Shown: in pieces, positions 30,854 to 40,243 of the stretch
Numbering within the stretch: the stretch's first letter is position 1
Layout of the letters: each line of letters begins with the position of its first letter
Source: Actinobaculum sp. oral taxon 183 str. F0552
GTDB taxonomy: Bacteria > Actinomycetota > Actinomycetes > Actinomycetales > Actinomycetaceae
Length of the DNA: 40,584 nt
NCBI RefSeq assembly: GCF_000466165.1
Contig: NZ_KE951409.1
Span: 3,252-43,835 of the forward strand
Reading direction: 5' to 3'
Translations under genes and position numbers: made by a program
The notes under the pieces: generated by a model
What the model saw: the letters and a program-made list of their open reading frames with translations, nothing else
Told to the model about the DNA's origin: nothing
The model's database searches: none

Positions 30854-30924
30854 GTCGTCCTTCCCCGGGGCCGCCGGGATGCCCGCCGTCGCCCGGCTCT
30901 GCCGCGGGACGGCGCCGGCTCCCG

Positions 30925-32427
30925 TCAGTCCGTCGCCCCGTTCTCGGGTTCGGGCGCGTGGTCGGTTCCGCGGGCGCCGTCGCCGGCCTCGTCGAGCACG
31001 CCGTCCATGAGGGTGCCGTCGACCCGTCCGCGGACGTAGTACCAGCCGCCCACCATCATCGCCACCACGGGGACGAACAGGGCGAGGGTCCACCGGCCCT
31101 GGACGCTCGTGAGGTTCGAGGCGACCACCACGGCGAAGAAGGCCAGGGCCAGATAGTTCGTCACCGGCGCGCCCGGCATCCGGTAGGCGGGGCGGGTCTC
31201 CTTCCCCTCGTCCACCCGTTTGAGAAAGACGAGATGGGTCACCAGAATCGAGGCCCACGTTCCCGCGATGCCGATGCCCGCGAGGTTCATGACGACGTCG
31301 AAGGCCTCCTTTCCCAGGACGGCGTTGAGGAGCACGCCGATGAGGCCGAGGGCCGAGGTGATGATGATCGCCCCGTAGGGCACGTGGTGCCGGTTCATGC
31401 AGACGGCGAAGCGCGGGCCGGAGCCGGCCACGGCCAGGGATCGCAGGGTGCGGCCCGTTGCGTAGAGCCCGGCGTTGAGGGAGGAGAGCGCCGCGGTGAG
31501 GACCACGACTTGGATGACGTCGCCCGCATGTGCGACGCCGATGCCCTCGAAGAAGGTGACGAAGGGGGATTCGCTCTTCGAGTACGCGGTGTAGGGCAGG
31601 ACCAGCGTCATGAGCGCCACGGCGCCCACGTAGAAGACGAAGATGCGGACGATCATCGAGTTGATGGCCTTCGGCAGGACCCTCTCCGCCTCCTTCGCCT
31701 CGCCCGCGGCCACTCCGACCATCTCGGTGCCGCCGAAGGCGAAGACGACGCCGAGGATCAGCGCCAGCGCCGGGAGGAGGCCCTCGGGGAAGAGGCCGCC
31801 GTGCTCGGAGATGTTGTGGAATCCCGGCGCGTGGTCGGCGACTGTGTGCCCCGCGGCGATCGCCCAGATGGCGATCGCCATGAATCCGAGGATCGTGGCC
31901 ACCTTGATCGCGGCGAACCAGAATTCCGCCTCGCCGAACATCTTGACGCTGAGCATGTTGAGGATGAAGACCAGGGCCAGGGCGACGAGCGCGATGATCC
32001 ACTGGGGGATGCCTTGGAACGCCGTCCAATAATGCATGTACACGGCGACGGCCGTGATGTCCGCCATGACGGTCACCGCCCAGTCGAGGAAGAACATCCA
32101 GCCCGCGACGTAGGCGCCCTTCTCGCCCGTGAACTCGCGGGCGTAGGAGACGAAGGCCCCCGAGGAGGGGCGGCGGATCGCCAGCTCTCCGAGCGCGCGG
32201 ACCATGAGGAAGGCGAAGACTCCGCATATTCCGTAGGCGATGACCAGGCCGGGCCCGCCCTCGGCCAGCCGCCCGCCCGCGCCGAGGAACAGCCCCGTTC
32301 CGATGGATCCCCCGATGGCGATCATCTGGATGTGGCGGGGCTTGAGCCCCTTGTCGTATCCGGCGTCGCCCCTGTCGTGCGTCGCCGCGGGCGACGCCGG
32401 AGAAGGCGCGTCCTTCATCTCCTCCAT
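30925..32427 (-). CDS. ansP: L-asparagine permease (APC family)
   Basis: A 500-residue proton-coupled amino-acid permease with about 12 membrane helices. The region [20 protein letters not shown] followed by [20 protein letters not shown] is nearly identical to AnsP of enterobacteria as I recall it, and [18 protein letters not shown] and the HYWTAF segment agree as well. The neighbouring asparaginase supports asparagine as substrate. Translation starts at the ATG at 32427 after an AGGAGG site; longer frames have no site. It is the first gene of the operon. A 410-nt gap separates it from the divergent gpmA. Confidence 0.93.
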   Translation of the reverse strand: MEEMKDAPSPASPAATHDRGDAGYDKGLKPRHIQMIAIGGSIGTGLFLGAGGRLAEGGPGLVIAYGICGVFAFLMVRALGELAIRRPSSGAFVSYAREFTGEKGAYVAGWMFFLDWAVTVMADITAVAVYMHYWTAFQGIPQWIIALVALALVFILNMLSVKMFGEAEFWFAAIKVATILGFMAIAIWAIAAGHTVADHAPGFHNISEHGGLFPEGLLPALALILGVVFAFGGTEMVGVAAGEAKEAERVLPKAINSMIVRIFVFYVGAVALMTLVLPYTAYSKSESPFVTFFEGIGVAHAGDVIQVVVLTAALSSLNAGLYATGRTLRSLAVAGSGPRFAVCMNRHHVPYGAIIITSALGLIGVLLNAVLGKEAFDVVMNLAGIGIAGTWASILVTHLVFLKRVDEGKETRPAYRMPGAPVTNYLALAFFAVVVASNLTSVQGRWTLALFVPVVAMMVGGWYYVRGRVDGTLMDGVLDEAGDGARGTDHAPEPENGATD

Positions 32428-32825
32428 CGGTCCTCCTGTCGTGGGCATCCGCCCTGTCTCATCCCCGCCGGCCAGGCGGGCGCCCTGCGCCTCTGGAGCT
32501 GGGCATGCGGAGCCTCGCCTGCCTGGGAGCTCGGCTTTCGGTACGTTCCATATACGGTAGCCGCGCCAGGCGGTTCGTCGGCAACCCGGCGGGCGGTGCG
32601 CGGCGCGGGTCGCAACGCGTCGATCGGGATGATGCCGGACGATTAGGCGGCGCGGGCGGCTTACGCGGGGCGGTGCGCGGCGCGGGTGGACCCGGGAGGG
32701 AACCGGCACTCGGGCCCGAAGCCGTCCGACGGGGCCGGTCGCAGGCGCCGCCCGCTCTGCCGCTCGAAGCTTCCCGGCGGGCGCCCATGGGACGAACGGG
32801 CTGGCGGTTTCTCGGTGTGGCGTGG
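32428..32825. other. Divergent intergenic region between ansP and gpmA
   Basis: No gene supported in about 400 nt. It has a TATATG/TACCGT cluster near 32555-32565 that may be the ansP -10 region, and a 19-bp direct repeat (next entry). Confidence 0.5.
32592..32687. repeat. 19-bp direct repeat
   Basis: GGCGGTGCGCGGCGCGGGT occurs at 32592-32610 and again at 32669-32687, with 58 nt between. Function unknown. Confidence 0.5.
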
Positions 32826-32831
32826 GAAAAT
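32826..32831 (+). promoter_or_regulatory. Likely -10 element for gpmA, leaderless
   Basis: GAAAAT is followed by 6 nt and the ATG at 32838. The first base differs from TANNNT but the spacing is the one used by other genes here, and no Shine-Dalgarno is seen. Confidence 0.4.
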
Positions 32832-32837
32832 CGCACT

Positions 32838-33575
32838 ATGCCTTACACCCTCGTACTGCTCCGCCATGGCGAGAGCGAATGGAATGCAAAGAACCTCTTC
32901 ACCGGATGGGTCGACGTGCCGCTGTCGGAAAAGGGTCGCGCAGAGGCAACCCACGGCGGCGAGCTCCTCAAGGAAGCGGGAGTGCTTCCCGAAAAGCTCT
33001 TCACGTCGATGCTGCGACGCGCCATTATGACGGCCAATCTGGCGCTCGACGCCGCAGACCGCCACTGGATCCCCGTCGAACGGCATTGGCGCCTCAACGA
33101 ACGCCACTACGGGGCGCTCCAGGGCAAGAACAAGAAGGAGATCCGCGACGAGTACGGCGAGGAGCAGTTCATGCTCTGGCGCCGCTCCTACGACGTGCCG
33201 CCGCCGGAGATCGAACTCGGCTCCGAATTCTCCCAGGACTCCGACCCGCGCTACGCGGGCGAGCCGATCCCCAGGACCGAATGCCTCAAGGACGTCCTAG
33301 AGCGCCTGCTGCCGTACTGGCAGTCCACGATCGTCCCGGAGGTCAAGACCGGCAAGACGGTTCTGATCGCCGCCCACGGGAATTCGCTGCGCGCCATCGT
33401 CAAGCATCTGGACGACATCTCCGACGCGGACATCGCCGGCGTCAACATCCCCACGGGGATCCCGCTCGTCTACGAGCTCGACGAGAAGACCCTCAAACCC
33501 GTCAAGAAGGGCGGCACCTACCTCGATCCCGAGGCCGAGGCGAAGATCGCCGCGGTGGCCAATCAGGGCAAGTGA
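32838..33575 (+). CDS. gpmA: 2,3-bisphosphoglycerate-dependent phosphoglycerate mutase
   Basis: Interconverts 3- and 2-phosphoglycerate in glycolysis. The 245-residue product starts [16 protein letters not shown], with the phosphorylated His10 in [31 protein letters not shown] and the second His in [13 protein letters not shown] complete the family pattern. Length is typical of the cofactor-dependent enzyme. The start is fixed by the family N-terminus; longer frames lack similarity. A strong terminator follows. Confidence 0.97.
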   Translation: MPYTLVLLRHGESEWNAKNLFTGWVDVPLSEKGRAEATHGGELLKEAGVLPEKLFTSMLRRAIMTANLALDAADRHWIPVERHWRLNERHYGALQGKNKKEIRDEYGEEQFMLWRRSYDVPPPEIELGSEFSQDSDPRYAGEPIPRTECLKDVLERLLPYWQSTIVPEVKTGKTVLIAAHGNSLRAIVKHLDDISDADIAGVNIPTGIPLVYELDEKTLKPVKKGGTYLDPEAEAKIAAVANQGK

Positions 33576-33620
33576 CATTCCGATGGTATTCCGAGCTTCC
33601 TGAAGGTCGGAAATGAATGT

Positions 33621-33656
33621 GCGGTGGGGCGCGAATGCGACGCCCCACCGCTTTCC
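33621..33656 (+). terminator. Intrinsic terminator of gpmA
   Basis: GCGGTGGGGCG and CGCCCCACCGC form an 11-bp perfect stem with a 9-nt loop, followed by TTTCC, 45 nt after the stop codon. Confidence 0.8.
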
Positions 33657-33815
33657 TGCATTTCCGATCGTCTGCGAGGTCGAGTCGGGGACTGTGAGGT
33701 CGAACCGGCGAATTCGAAGCCTTCATGAATGTCTCAAGCCTTTTCATGCGATTCACTGGGAAATTCGCGTACTGCGCGGGCCGCCCCGTCGAGGCCCCGA
33801 TTGTCGAGTGTGATT

Positions 33816-33831
33816 ACTCTAGCAAAAGAGT
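33816..33831. promoter_or_regulatory. Small dyad upstream of the carD promoter
   Basis: ACTCT-AGCAAA-AGAGT lies about 20 nt before the carD -10 and may be a regulator site. Weak. Confidence 0.25.
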
Positions 33832-33851
33832 CGAGCGTATACCGATCATGG

Positions 33852-33857
33852 TAGAAT
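33852..33857 (+). promoter_or_regulatory. -10 element for carD
   Basis: TAGAAT. No clear -35. The ATG of carD is 40 nt downstream with GAAGGGG before it, so this gene has a leader, unlike many others here. Confidence 0.5.
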
Positions 33858-33897
33858 GTCCAGTGGACGTAGCCGGATTGAAGGGGATTGTGCCAGC

Positions 33898-34389
33898 ATG
33901 AGTTACACGATTGGGGAGACTGTCGTCTATCCGCACCACGGTGCCGCACGCATTGAGGATATCTATACACGCAAAATCCGCGGAGTGGAGAAAACCTACT
34001 TCAAGCTCCGCGTCATGCAAGGCGATCTTGAGATCCAGGTTCCCGCCGACATGCTCGAGGACGTCGGCGTCAGGGATGTGTCCGACGATCAGCAGCTCGA
34101 ACACGTCTTCACCGTGCTGCGCGCCGAGCAGATCGAGGAACCCGCGAACTGGTCGCGCCGCTACAAGGCGAATTCCGAGAAGCTGGCCTCGGGCGACGTC
34201 GTGAAGGTGGCGGAGGTCGTTCGCGACCTGACCCGCCGCGACGCCGACCGCCATCTGTCCGCCGGGGAGAAGCGCATGCTGTCCCAGGCACGCCAGGTCC
34301 TCGGCTCGGAGGTCGCGCTCGCGCGCCAGGTCTCCGAGGACGACGCCTTGGAGCTCCTCGACGAGATCCTTGCCGAGTCGGTGGCCTAA
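33898..34389 (+). CDS. carD: CarD-type RNA polymerase-binding transcription regulator
   Basis: Binds the RNA polymerase beta subunit and stabilises open complexes, chiefly at rRNA and housekeeping promoters. The 163-residue product is [20 protein letters not shown] with the polymerase-interaction domain (about 1-60), then [20 protein letters not shown] with the Trp that wedges into the promoter, then [20 protein letters not shown] in the DNA-binding half. All agree with mycobacterial CarD as I recall it. An ATG at 33856 would add 14 residues not seen in the family. ispD starts 8 nt after the stop, a common actinobacterial order. Confidence 0.96.
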   Translation: MSYTIGETVVYPHHGAARIEDIYTRKIRGVEKTYFKLRVMQGDLEIQVPADMLEDVGVRDVSDDQQLEHVFTVLRAEQIEEPANWSRRYKANSEKLASGDVVKVAEVVRDLTRRDADRHLSAGEKRMLSQARQVLGSEVALARQVSEDDALELLDEILAESVA

Positions 34390-34396
34390 CGCATCC

Positions 34397-35185
34397 GTGA
34401 GCGTCGTTGCGATCATCGCCGCGGCCGGCCAGGGCACGCGGCTGGGCACCGGCGGCCCGAAGGCCCTGGTCGACCTGGCCGGTGAGCCGCTGCTCGTGCA
34501 CGCCGCCCGGGCGATACGCGGCTCGGGGGCGGTCGATTCGATCGTCGTGACGGCGCCGTCCGCCCACGTCCGCCTTTTCGACGGCATTCTGACGGCGGCC
34601 GGAATCCAGGCGGCCGTCGTCGCCGGAGGGATCACGCGGCAGGCCTCCGTGGCGGCAGGGCTCAACGCCGCTGGAACGGCGGATCACGTGCTGATCCACG
34701 ACGCCGCCCGCCCGCTCGTGCCCTCCCAGATCGTCCGCCGAGTCGTCTCCGCGCTGCGCCGAGGGCATCCCGCGGTGGTCCCCGCTCTTCCCGTCACGGA
34801 CACGATCAAGCGGATCACGGCCTCCGATGCGCAGGCCGCGGTCGCGGCAGCCGAAGCGGCCGAGGGACTCGGCGAACCCGCAAGCCTCCCGGACGGCCCC
34901 TCGGACTTCCGGATCGAACGCGTCGAGACCACCCTGAACCGCTCTGCCCTGCGCGCCATGCAGACCCCGCAGGGCTTCGCCCTCGAGGCGATCAGACGGG
35001 CCCACTCGGCGTTCGCCGACCGCGCCGCAAGCGAGCTGAACGCCGCCCCCGACGACGCCGCACTCGCCGAAGCCGCGGGGATCCCGGTCGTCCTGGTCCG
35101 CGGCAGCGAGCGCGCCATGAAGATAACCCGGCCGTTCGACCTGCGCATCGCCGAGCTGCTGCTGGCCGACCCGGCCCTCTGTTAG
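34397..35185 (+). CDS. ispD: 2-C-methyl-D-erythritol 4-phosphate cytidylyltransferase
   Basis: Third step of the MEP isoprenoid pathway: joins CMP to methylerythritol phosphate. The 262-residue product has the nucleotide-binding AIIAAAGQGTRLGTGGPKAL at its start, HDAARPLVP in the middle, and LPVTDTIKRI with the conserved Asp and Lys. A stretch near residues 145-175 (AAVAAAEAAEGLGEPASLPD) is longer than usual. The GTG start is 8 nt after the carD stop. Together with ispF 285 nt downstream it gives two successive MEP steps; the intermediate kinase IspE is not in the window. Confidence 0.95.
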   Translation: MSVVAIIAAAGQGTRLGTGGPKALVDLAGEPLLVHAARAIRGSGAVDSIVVTAPSAHVRLFDGILTAAGIQAAVVAGGITRQASVAAGLNAAGTADHVLIHDAARPLVPSQIVRRVVSALRRGHPAVVPALPVTDTIKRITASDAQAAVAAAEAAEGLGEPASLPDGPSDFRIERVETTLNRSALRAMQTPQGFALEAIRRAHSAFADRAASELNAAPDDAALAEAAGIPVVLVRGSERAMKITRPFDLRIAELLLADPALC

Positions 35186-35458
35186 CCCGTCGGGAACGCC
35201 ACCGCCCAACCCCGGCGGCCGAACCCAGGCGCGGCGCCGCTACGCCCCGCAGGCGTCGGCGCGATGCGCACGCTCTGGCTACACCCCGCCGTGGCTGCTA
35301 CGCTCCCCGGTACGCCCCGGCTACGCTCTCCGATCTACCCGCACCCATCGGTGCTGCGCAAGCGGCCCCGCCCGCCGGATCCACCCGGATCCGCCGGGCT
35401 GGCAGGCGATCGGACTGCCGGCCGGTCGGGTTCGGGCGAATGCGGCCGAACCCGAAGC
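35186..35458. other. Intergenic region with scattered GCTACGC words
   Basis: No gene supported. Between 35238 and 35330 short words such as GCTACGC and TACGCCCC recur four or five times, giving low sequence complexity. No strong hairpin is seen. Confidence 0.4.
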
Positions 35459-35464
35459 TAGGCT
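35459..35464 (+). promoter_or_regulatory. -10 element for ispF, leaderless
   Basis: TAGGCT is followed by 6 nt and the ATG at 35471. So ispF has its own promoter. Confidence 0.5.
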
Positions 35465-35470
35465 TGCATC

Positions 35471-35947
35471 ATGGACTTTCGTGTCGGAACCGGCGTGGAC
35501 GTGCACGCCTACAGCACCGAGGCCGGCCGCCCCCTCCACCTGGCCTGCCTCCGATGGCCGAGGGAGCGAGGGCTGGAGGGACACTCGGACGCCGACGTCG
35601 CCGCACACGCCGCCTGCGACGCCATACTCATCCCGGCGGGCGCCGGCGACCTGGGCACGGCCTTCGGCACCGAGCGGCCCGAATGGGCCGGCGCCTCGGG
35701 CGCGGCGCTCCTCGCCGAGTCCGTCAGGCTCGTGCGCGCCGCTGGCTGGGACGTTGCGAACGTGTCCGTTCAAATCATCGGCCAGCGCCCGCGCTTCGCC
35801 CCGCGCAGGATTGAGGCGGAAGCGGCGATGAGCGCCGCCGTCGGAGCGCCCGTGGCGGTGAGCGCCACGACAACCGACCGCCTGGGGTTCACCGGCCGCG
35901 GCGAAGGGATCGCCGCCATCGCGACGGCCCTGATCCGCCGCGGCTGA
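35471..35947 (+). CDS. ispF: 2-C-methyl-D-erythritol 2,4-cyclodiphosphate synthase
   Basis: Fifth step of the MEP pathway: cyclises CDP-methylerythritol phosphate with loss of CMP. The 158-residue product starts [14 protein letters not shown] with the metal ligands Asp10 and His12; [18 protein letters not shown] carries the third ligand His; [20 protein letters not shown] is the conserved C-terminal signature. Normal length; acts as a trimer in the cytoplasm. It is transcribed from its own leaderless promoter and ends before a set of hairpins shared with the convergent MFS gene. Confidence 0.96.
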   Translation: MDFRVGTGVDVHAYSTEAGRPLHLACLRWPRERGLEGHSDADVAAHAACDAILIPAGAGDLGTAFGTERPEWAGASGAALLAESVRLVRAAGWDVANVSVQIIGQRPRFAPRRIEAEAAMSAAVGAPVAVSATTTDRLGFTGRGEGIAAIATALIRRG

Positions 35948-35957
35948 GCGTCATCGC

Positions 35958-36020
35958 GACGGTCCCCGACCGTCAGGCTCGCGAGCCCCCGTCAGCGGGC
36001 TCGATCCGCTTGGGATCGAG
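35958..36020. terminator. Hairpins between convergent ispF and UMF1-type genes
   Basis: GACGGT-CCCCG-ACCGTC (35958-35974), the palindrome GGCTCGCGAGCC (35976-35987), and CTCGATCC-GCTTG-GGATCGAG (36000-36020) are lined up in 60 nt. They can end transcription from both sides. Confidence 0.5.
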
Positions 36021-36065
36021 AGAGCCACCCGTCAGCGGGCTCGATCCGTCAGCGGGCCCGATCGC
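35991..36065. repeat. Triplicated 18-mer at the end of the UMF1-type gene
   Basis: GTCAGCGGGCTCGATCCG occurs at 35991-36008 and 36031-36048; a third, slightly changed copy (36048-36065) contains the stop codon of the minus-strand gene. This looks like local duplication of the gene's 3' end. Confidence 0.55.
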
Positions 36066-37473
36066 CGTCGTCGCGCGCCTGGGCCGCCTGCGCCTTGACG
36101 GGCAGGAAGGCGAAGAGGCCCGCCAGCAGGACCGCGACGAGGCCGAGGATGCCGAAGATCGCCACGTCGTCCTTCGGCTTGCCGCTGACCGCGTGGGCGA
36201 GTGTGATCGCCGAGGAGTACATGAAGGGCGCCAGGAAGGAGACGGCGCGGCCCGTCGTGGCGTACAGACCGAACATCTCCCCCTCGGATCCCCTCGGCGT
36301 GATGCGGGCCAGATAGCTGCGCGACGCCGCCTGCACCGGACCGACGAAGACGCACAGCGCCAGGCCGAAGATCCAGAACGTCGCCGGCCCGAGGGGCTTG
36401 CCGAGGAACACGACGAGCCCGAGCGAGCACATGGCCACAAGGGAGCCGACGATCACTTTGCGCGAGCCGACCCTGTCATCGACCTGGCCGAAGGCCACCG
36501 TGGCCAGGCCCGCCACGAGGTTCGCCGCCACTCCGAAGGCCAGGACCATGGACTCGGAGAAGCCGAAGGCGACGCCGGCCAGCACGCCGCCGAAGGCGAA
36601 GATCCCGGCCAGTCCGTCGCGGAAGACCGCCGAGGAGACCAGGAACCACACGACGGAGCGATCGGTCGCCCACAGCCGCCTGACCGAGCGGACGAGGTCG
36701 GCGTAGGCGCCGAACACGCCGCGGGACGGGGCGCCCGTCGGGGCGCGGTTGCGCGACAGCACCAGGATCGGCAGCGTGAACACGAGCATCCACGCAGCGC
36801 ACACCACCATCGACACGCGGATGTGCAGGGCGTCCTCGTGGGTGACCCCGAACAGCCCGGGGTCCGGATTGATGAAGCACACCAGGAGAACGGCCAGCAG
36901 CACGATGCTCCCGAGATACCCCATGCCCCAGCCGAAGCCGGAGACCCGGCCCACGGTCGACGGCGTGGCGATGTCGTTGACCATCGAGTTGTACACGACG
37001 GTTCCCGTCTCGAAGATGAAATTGCCCAGAGCCAGAAGGGTGAGCCCGAGCCACAGATAGCCCTCGCCCGGTTCGACGAAGAACAGGGCGGCCATCGCGG
37101 CGATGACGCCGACGGTCGAGACGGCCAGCACGGTCCGGGATTTGCCGGTGCGGTCCGTCCACTGCCCGACGGCCGGGGCGACCAACGCCACGAGGAGGCC
37201 GGCCACGGCCGTCGTCCAGCCGAGGTCGGCGTTGGCCGACGGCCCGAAGATCTCCGGCTTGGTCAGGTACACCGAGAAGACGAAGGTCACGACGACCGCG
37301 TCGAAGCTGGACGAGCCCACGTCCCACGCAGCCCAGGCCATCACCCTCTTCGTGAGGAAGCCCTGCCGGCCGGCGGGCGTCGACCCGGCGCGGGAGGGCG
37401 ACGCCTCGTCAGGGCGCGGGTCGCCGTGGCGGTCGCCGGCGACCGCGGCGTCCGAAGCATTCTGGGTAGACAT
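36049..37473 (-). CDS. MFS transporter, UMF1/Atg22-like family
   Basis: A 474-residue membrane protein with about 12 helices. After a 40-residue polar N-terminus, VMAWAAWDVGSSSFDAVVVT is the UMF1 signature of an aromatic/polar first helix; GQWTDRTGKSRTVLAVST is the cytoplasmic loop motif, and FGQVDDRVGSRKVIVGS repeats it in the second half. The family resembles yeast Atg22, which exports amino acids from the vacuole; in bacteria the substrate is unknown. The ATG at 37473 is 7 nt after TAAGGT. It is divergent from cysS. Confidence 0.88.
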   Translation of the reverse strand: MSTQNASDAAVAGDRHGDPRPDEASPSRAGSTPAGRQGFLTKRVMAWAAWDVGSSSFDAVVVTFVFSVYLTKPEIFGPSANADLGWTTAVAGLLVALVAPAVGQWTDRTGKSRTVLAVSTVGVIAAMAALFFVEPGEGYLWLGLTLLALGNFIFETGTVVYNSMVNDIATPSTVGRVSGFGWGMGYLGSIVLLAVLLVCFINPDPGLFGVTHEDALHIRVSMVVCAAWMLVFTLPILVLSRNRAPTGAPSRGVFGAYADLVRSVRRLWATDRSVVWFLVSSAVFRDGLAGIFAFGGVLAGVAFGFSESMVLAFGVAANLVAGLATVAFGQVDDRVGSRKVIVGSLVAMCSLGLVVFLGKPLGPATFWIFGLALCVFVGPVQAASRSYLARITPRGSEGEMFGLYATTGRAVSFLAPFMYSSAITLAHAVSGKPKDDVAIFGILGLVAVLLAGLFAFLPVKAQAAQARDDGDRAR

Positions 37474-37480
37474 GCCACAT

Positions 37481-37486
37481 ACCTTA
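37481..37486 (-). promoter_or_regulatory. -10 element for the UMF1-type gene, leaderless
   Basis: On the minus strand TAAGGT is followed by 7 nt and the ATG. Confidence 0.45.
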
Positions 37487-37660
37487 CGGCTCCGTAGCTG
37501 CCCGGGCGAAACCCTCCGCATCGCGAGAACGCCGCGGAGGGCGGCCTCCTCCGGTTCGAGTCGCCTCCCGATCCGGGCGCAAGGAGGGCAGGAGCGTTCC
37601 GTCTCGCGGGCCTTGGCCGATCCGTCCCCGGCACCAGCGCCCCTATCCGCCTCGCAGGGC

Positions 37661-37686
37661 GCCGGGGTGCGAAGCCGGGGTGCGAA
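37661..37686. repeat. Tandem 13-bp duplication upstream of cysS
   Basis: GCCGGGGTGCGAA occurs twice head to tail, followed by the first four bases of a third copy. It lies in the 290-nt divergent region, about 65 nt before the cysS -10. Confidence 0.6.
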
Positions 37687-37751
37687 GCCGTATCGATGAG
37701 GTTGCGTCCTGCCCTGTGGAGCGCCCTGGACTCGGGCCGGCCCGCATTCGA

Positions 37752-37757
37752 TAGGCT
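37752..37757 (+). promoter_or_regulatory. -10 element for cysS, leaderless
   Basis: TAGGCT is followed by 7 nt and the GTG at 37765. It decides the start against the in-frame upstream ATG at 37696. Confidence 0.5.
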
Positions 37758-37764
37758 TACTGGC

Positions 37765-39192
37765 GTGAGCTTGAAGATCTACGATTCCGCGACCCGCTCC
37801 CTGCGCGACTTCCAACCCCTCGTCGCCGGCCAGGTGGGGATATACCTGTGCGGCGCGACGGTCCAGGGCTCGCCCCACATCGGGCACATGCGCTCCGCCC
37901 TCGCCTTCGACGTCTTCGCCCGCTGGCTGCGACGCTCGGGCTACGAGGTGCGCACGGTCCGCAACGTCACCGACATCGACGACAAAATCCTCGACAAATC
38001 CGCGCGAGCGGGGTGGCCGTGGTGGGCGTGGGCCTACCGGCACGAGAACGAGTTCTCCGAGGCCTACCGGACGCTCGGCATCCTGCCCCCCACCTACGAG
38101 CCGCGCGCCACCGGCCACGTCACCGACATGATCGAGCTCATCGCCCGGATCGTCGAGGCCGGGCACGCCTACGCCGGCGACCCGGGCAACGTGTACTTCG
38201 ACGTCGCCTCCCTGCCGGACTACGGCTCGCTGACCCGTCAGGAGCTGGCCAACATGTCCGTCGACGAATCGGAGGCCGAGCCCGACAAGCGCGGCCCCCA
38301 CGACTTCGCCCTGTGGAAGGCCCCGAAACCGGGCGAACCGGCCACCGCCTCATGGGACTCGCCCTGGGGCCGCGGGCGGCCCGGCTGGCACCTGGAGTGC
38401 TCGGCGATGGCCGGCCGCTACCTCGGCGACGTCTTCGACGTCCACGGCGGGGGCATCGACCTGCGCTTCCCGCATCATGAGAACGAACAGGCCCAGTCCC
38501 ACGCCGCCGGGCGCGGCTTCGCCCGCTACTGGATGCACAACGCCTGGGTGACCATCGAAGGCGAGAAGATGAGCAAATCGCTCGGGAACTCGCTCACCGT
38601 CCGGGCCGTGGCGCGCGAGGTCCCGCCCGTCGTCCTGCGCCTGGCCCTCGGCACGGTCCACTACCGTTCGACCGTCGCCTACTCCCCGGCGACGCTCGCC
38701 GAAGCCGCGGCCGTCTGGGAGCGGCTCTCCGGCTTCGCGACCCGCTCCGCCGACATGGTCGGCGAGGTCCCGCTCGAGGACGTCGCGCACCTGCCCGTCG
38801 AGGAGCTCCCGCCCGGATTCGTCTCCGCCATGGACGACGACGTCAACGTCTCGGGGGCCCTGGCCGTCGTCCACGAGGCCGTGACCCGCGGGAACACGGC
38901 CCTGGCCTCCCGCGACGCCGACGCCGCCCGCCGCTCCCAGCTGGAAGTCCGCTCCATGCTCGACGTGCTGGGCCTGGACCCGCTCTGCGAGCAGTGGCGC
39001 GCTCCGGGCGGTTCGACCGCCGAGCACGCGGCCTTGACCTCCCTCGTGGAGGGGATGCTCGAACGGCGCTCCCAGGCGCGCGCGGCCAAGGACTGGGCGA
39101 CCGCCGACGCCGTCCGCGACGCCCTGGCCGGCGCGGGCATAGCCGTCGAAGACTCGCCCCAGGGCGTTCGCTGGCACGTGGAAGGACGCTGA
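37765..39192 (+). CDS. cysS: Cysteinyl-tRNA synthetase
   Basis: Charges tRNA-Cys. The 475-residue product has [20 protein letters not shown] with zinc ligand Cys29 and the HIGH motif (38-41), [10 protein letters not shown], a second zinc cysteine in WHLECSAM with HHENEQAQS, and KMSKS at 268-272 in [12 protein letters not shown]. Length and the C-terminal DALR-type helical domain fit CysS rather than the shorter MshC of mycothiol synthesis. The GTG start is chosen because the product begins in the family N-terminus and a TAGGCT hexamer is 7 nt before it. The stop overlaps the start of rlmB (TGATG), so both form an operon. Confidence 0.95.
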   Translation: MSLKIYDSATRSLRDFQPLVAGQVGIYLCGATVQGSPHIGHMRSALAFDVFARWLRRSGYEVRTVRNVTDIDDKILDKSARAGWPWWAWAYRHENEFSEAYRTLGILPPTYEPRATGHVTDMIELIARIVEAGHAYAGDPGNVYFDVASLPDYGSLTRQELANMSVDESEAEPDKRGPHDFALWKAPKPGEPATASWDSPWGRGRPGWHLECSAMAGRYLGDVFDVHGGGIDLRFPHHENEQAQSHAAGRGFARYWMHNAWVTIEGEKMSKSLGNSLTVRAVAREVPPVVLRLALGTVHYRSTVAYSPATLAEAAAVWERLSGFATRSADMVGEVPLEDVAHLPVEELPPGFVSAMDDDVNVSGALAVVHEAVTRGNTALASRDADAARRSQLEVRSMLDVLGLDPLCEQWRAPGGSTAEHAALTSLVEGMLERRSQARAAKDWATADAVRDALAGAGIAVEDSPQGVRWHVEGR

Positions 39193-40235
39193 TGTCGGGA
39201 AACCGGATGACCCGCCGCCCCCGGGGGAAGAAGGGCCCGGCCGGAGGCTCGGGCGGCATGGGGCGCCGCAGGCTCGAAGGCAAAGGGCCCACCCCCAAAG
39301 CCGAGGACCGCGTCTACCATCCCGCCCACAAACGCAAGCTGCAGGCCGAGTCCGAACGGCGTCGGGCGGAGGAGGCGCGGCACAGGACGGCTCTGCGCGC
39401 CGCGCTCCAGCTCGACCGGGGGCATGAGCTCATAGTCGGGCGCAACCCGGTGGTCGAGGCGGTCCGCAGCGGCATCCCCCTCACCCGGGTCTTCATGTCC
39501 GGGGCGCTCGCCGGCGACGAGCGCCTGGGCGAGGTCGTTCGCACCGCGACCGCGCTGGGGGCCCCTCTCGTGGAGGTCTCGCGCGCCGAACTCGACCGCA
39601 TGACCGACGGCGCGGTCCATCAGGGGGTGGCCATCGACGTGCCCCCTCACGAGTACGCCGGTCTCGACGACCTCGTCGAACGAGCGGGGGCGGGCCCTCG
39701 AGCCGGGCGCGCGGGGCTGATCGTCGCCCTCGACTCGGTGACCGACCCGCACAACCTGGGCGCGGTCCTGCGCTCGGCGAGCGCTTTCGGGGCGGACGGA
39801 GTGGTCGTCCCCGAACGCCGCTCGGCGGGCGTGACCGCCGCGGTGTGGAAGGTCTCGGCGGGCGCGGCCGCGCGCGTCCCGGTGGCGCGGGTGCCCAATC
39901 TCGTCAACGCCCTCGGCGCACTGAAGAAGGCCGGATACTTCGCGGTCGGCCTCGACGCCGGCGGCCAGGCGCGCATCGACGGCCTGGGCTTCGCCGACGC
40001 GCCCCTCGTCCTGGTCACCGGCTCGGAGGGCAAGGGCTTGGCGCGCCTGACCCGCCAGACCTGCGACGTGATCGCCTCCATCCCGATCGACGCCGACCTG
40101 GAGTCGCTCAACGCCGCCGTCGCGACCGGCATCGCCCTCTACCAGATCGACCGCCTGCGCGCGGCCGCCGAACCGCGCGCGGCCGGCCAGGCACCTGCGG
40201 TCGAGCCACGCGTGGCCGCAGACGACAGGAGTTAG
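39192..40235 (+). CDS. rlmB: 23S rRNA (guanosine-2'-O-)-methyltransferase, SpoU/TrmH family
   Basis: Methylates a ribose in 23S rRNA (G2251 in E. coli numbering). The 347-residue product has a basic N-terminal tail (about 1-75: RRPRGKKG, RRRLEGKG, KRKLQAESERRR), an L30-like substrate-binding part starting at LIVGRNPVVEAVRSG, and the knotted SPOUT domain with ALDSVTDPHNLGAVLRSA, LVTGSEGKGL and IPIDADLESLNAAVATGIAL. The start ATG overlaps the cysS stop. Pairing of cysS and rlmB is common in actinobacteria. Confidence 0.93.
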   Translation: MSGNRMTRRPRGKKGPAGGSGGMGRRRLEGKGPTPKAEDRVYHPAHKRKLQAESERRRAEEARHRTALRAALQLDRGHELIVGRNPVVEAVRSGIPLTRVFMSGALAGDERLGEVVRTATALGAPLVEVSRAELDRMTDGAVHQGVAIDVPPHEYAGLDDLVERAGAGPRAGRAGLIVALDSVTDPHNLGAVLRSASAFGADGVVVPERRSAGVTAAVWKVSAGAAARVPVARVPNLVNALGALKKAGYFAVGLDAGGQARIDGLGFADAPLVLVTGSEGKGLARLTRQTCDVIASIPIDADLESLNAAVATGIALYQIDRLRAAAEPRAAGQAPAVEPRVAADDRS

Positions 40236-40243
40236 GAGTTCCC

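Noticed and set aside
30854-32227. Upstream extension of the asparaginase frame through the permease gene
   Set aside because: The family N-terminus and a Shine-Dalgarno sequence place the start at 30853; the upstream part is a shadow of ansP.
35240-35340. Recurring GCTACGC words as a CRISPR or regulatory array
   Set aside because: Spacing is irregular and the words are too short and variable; no repeat-spacer structure.
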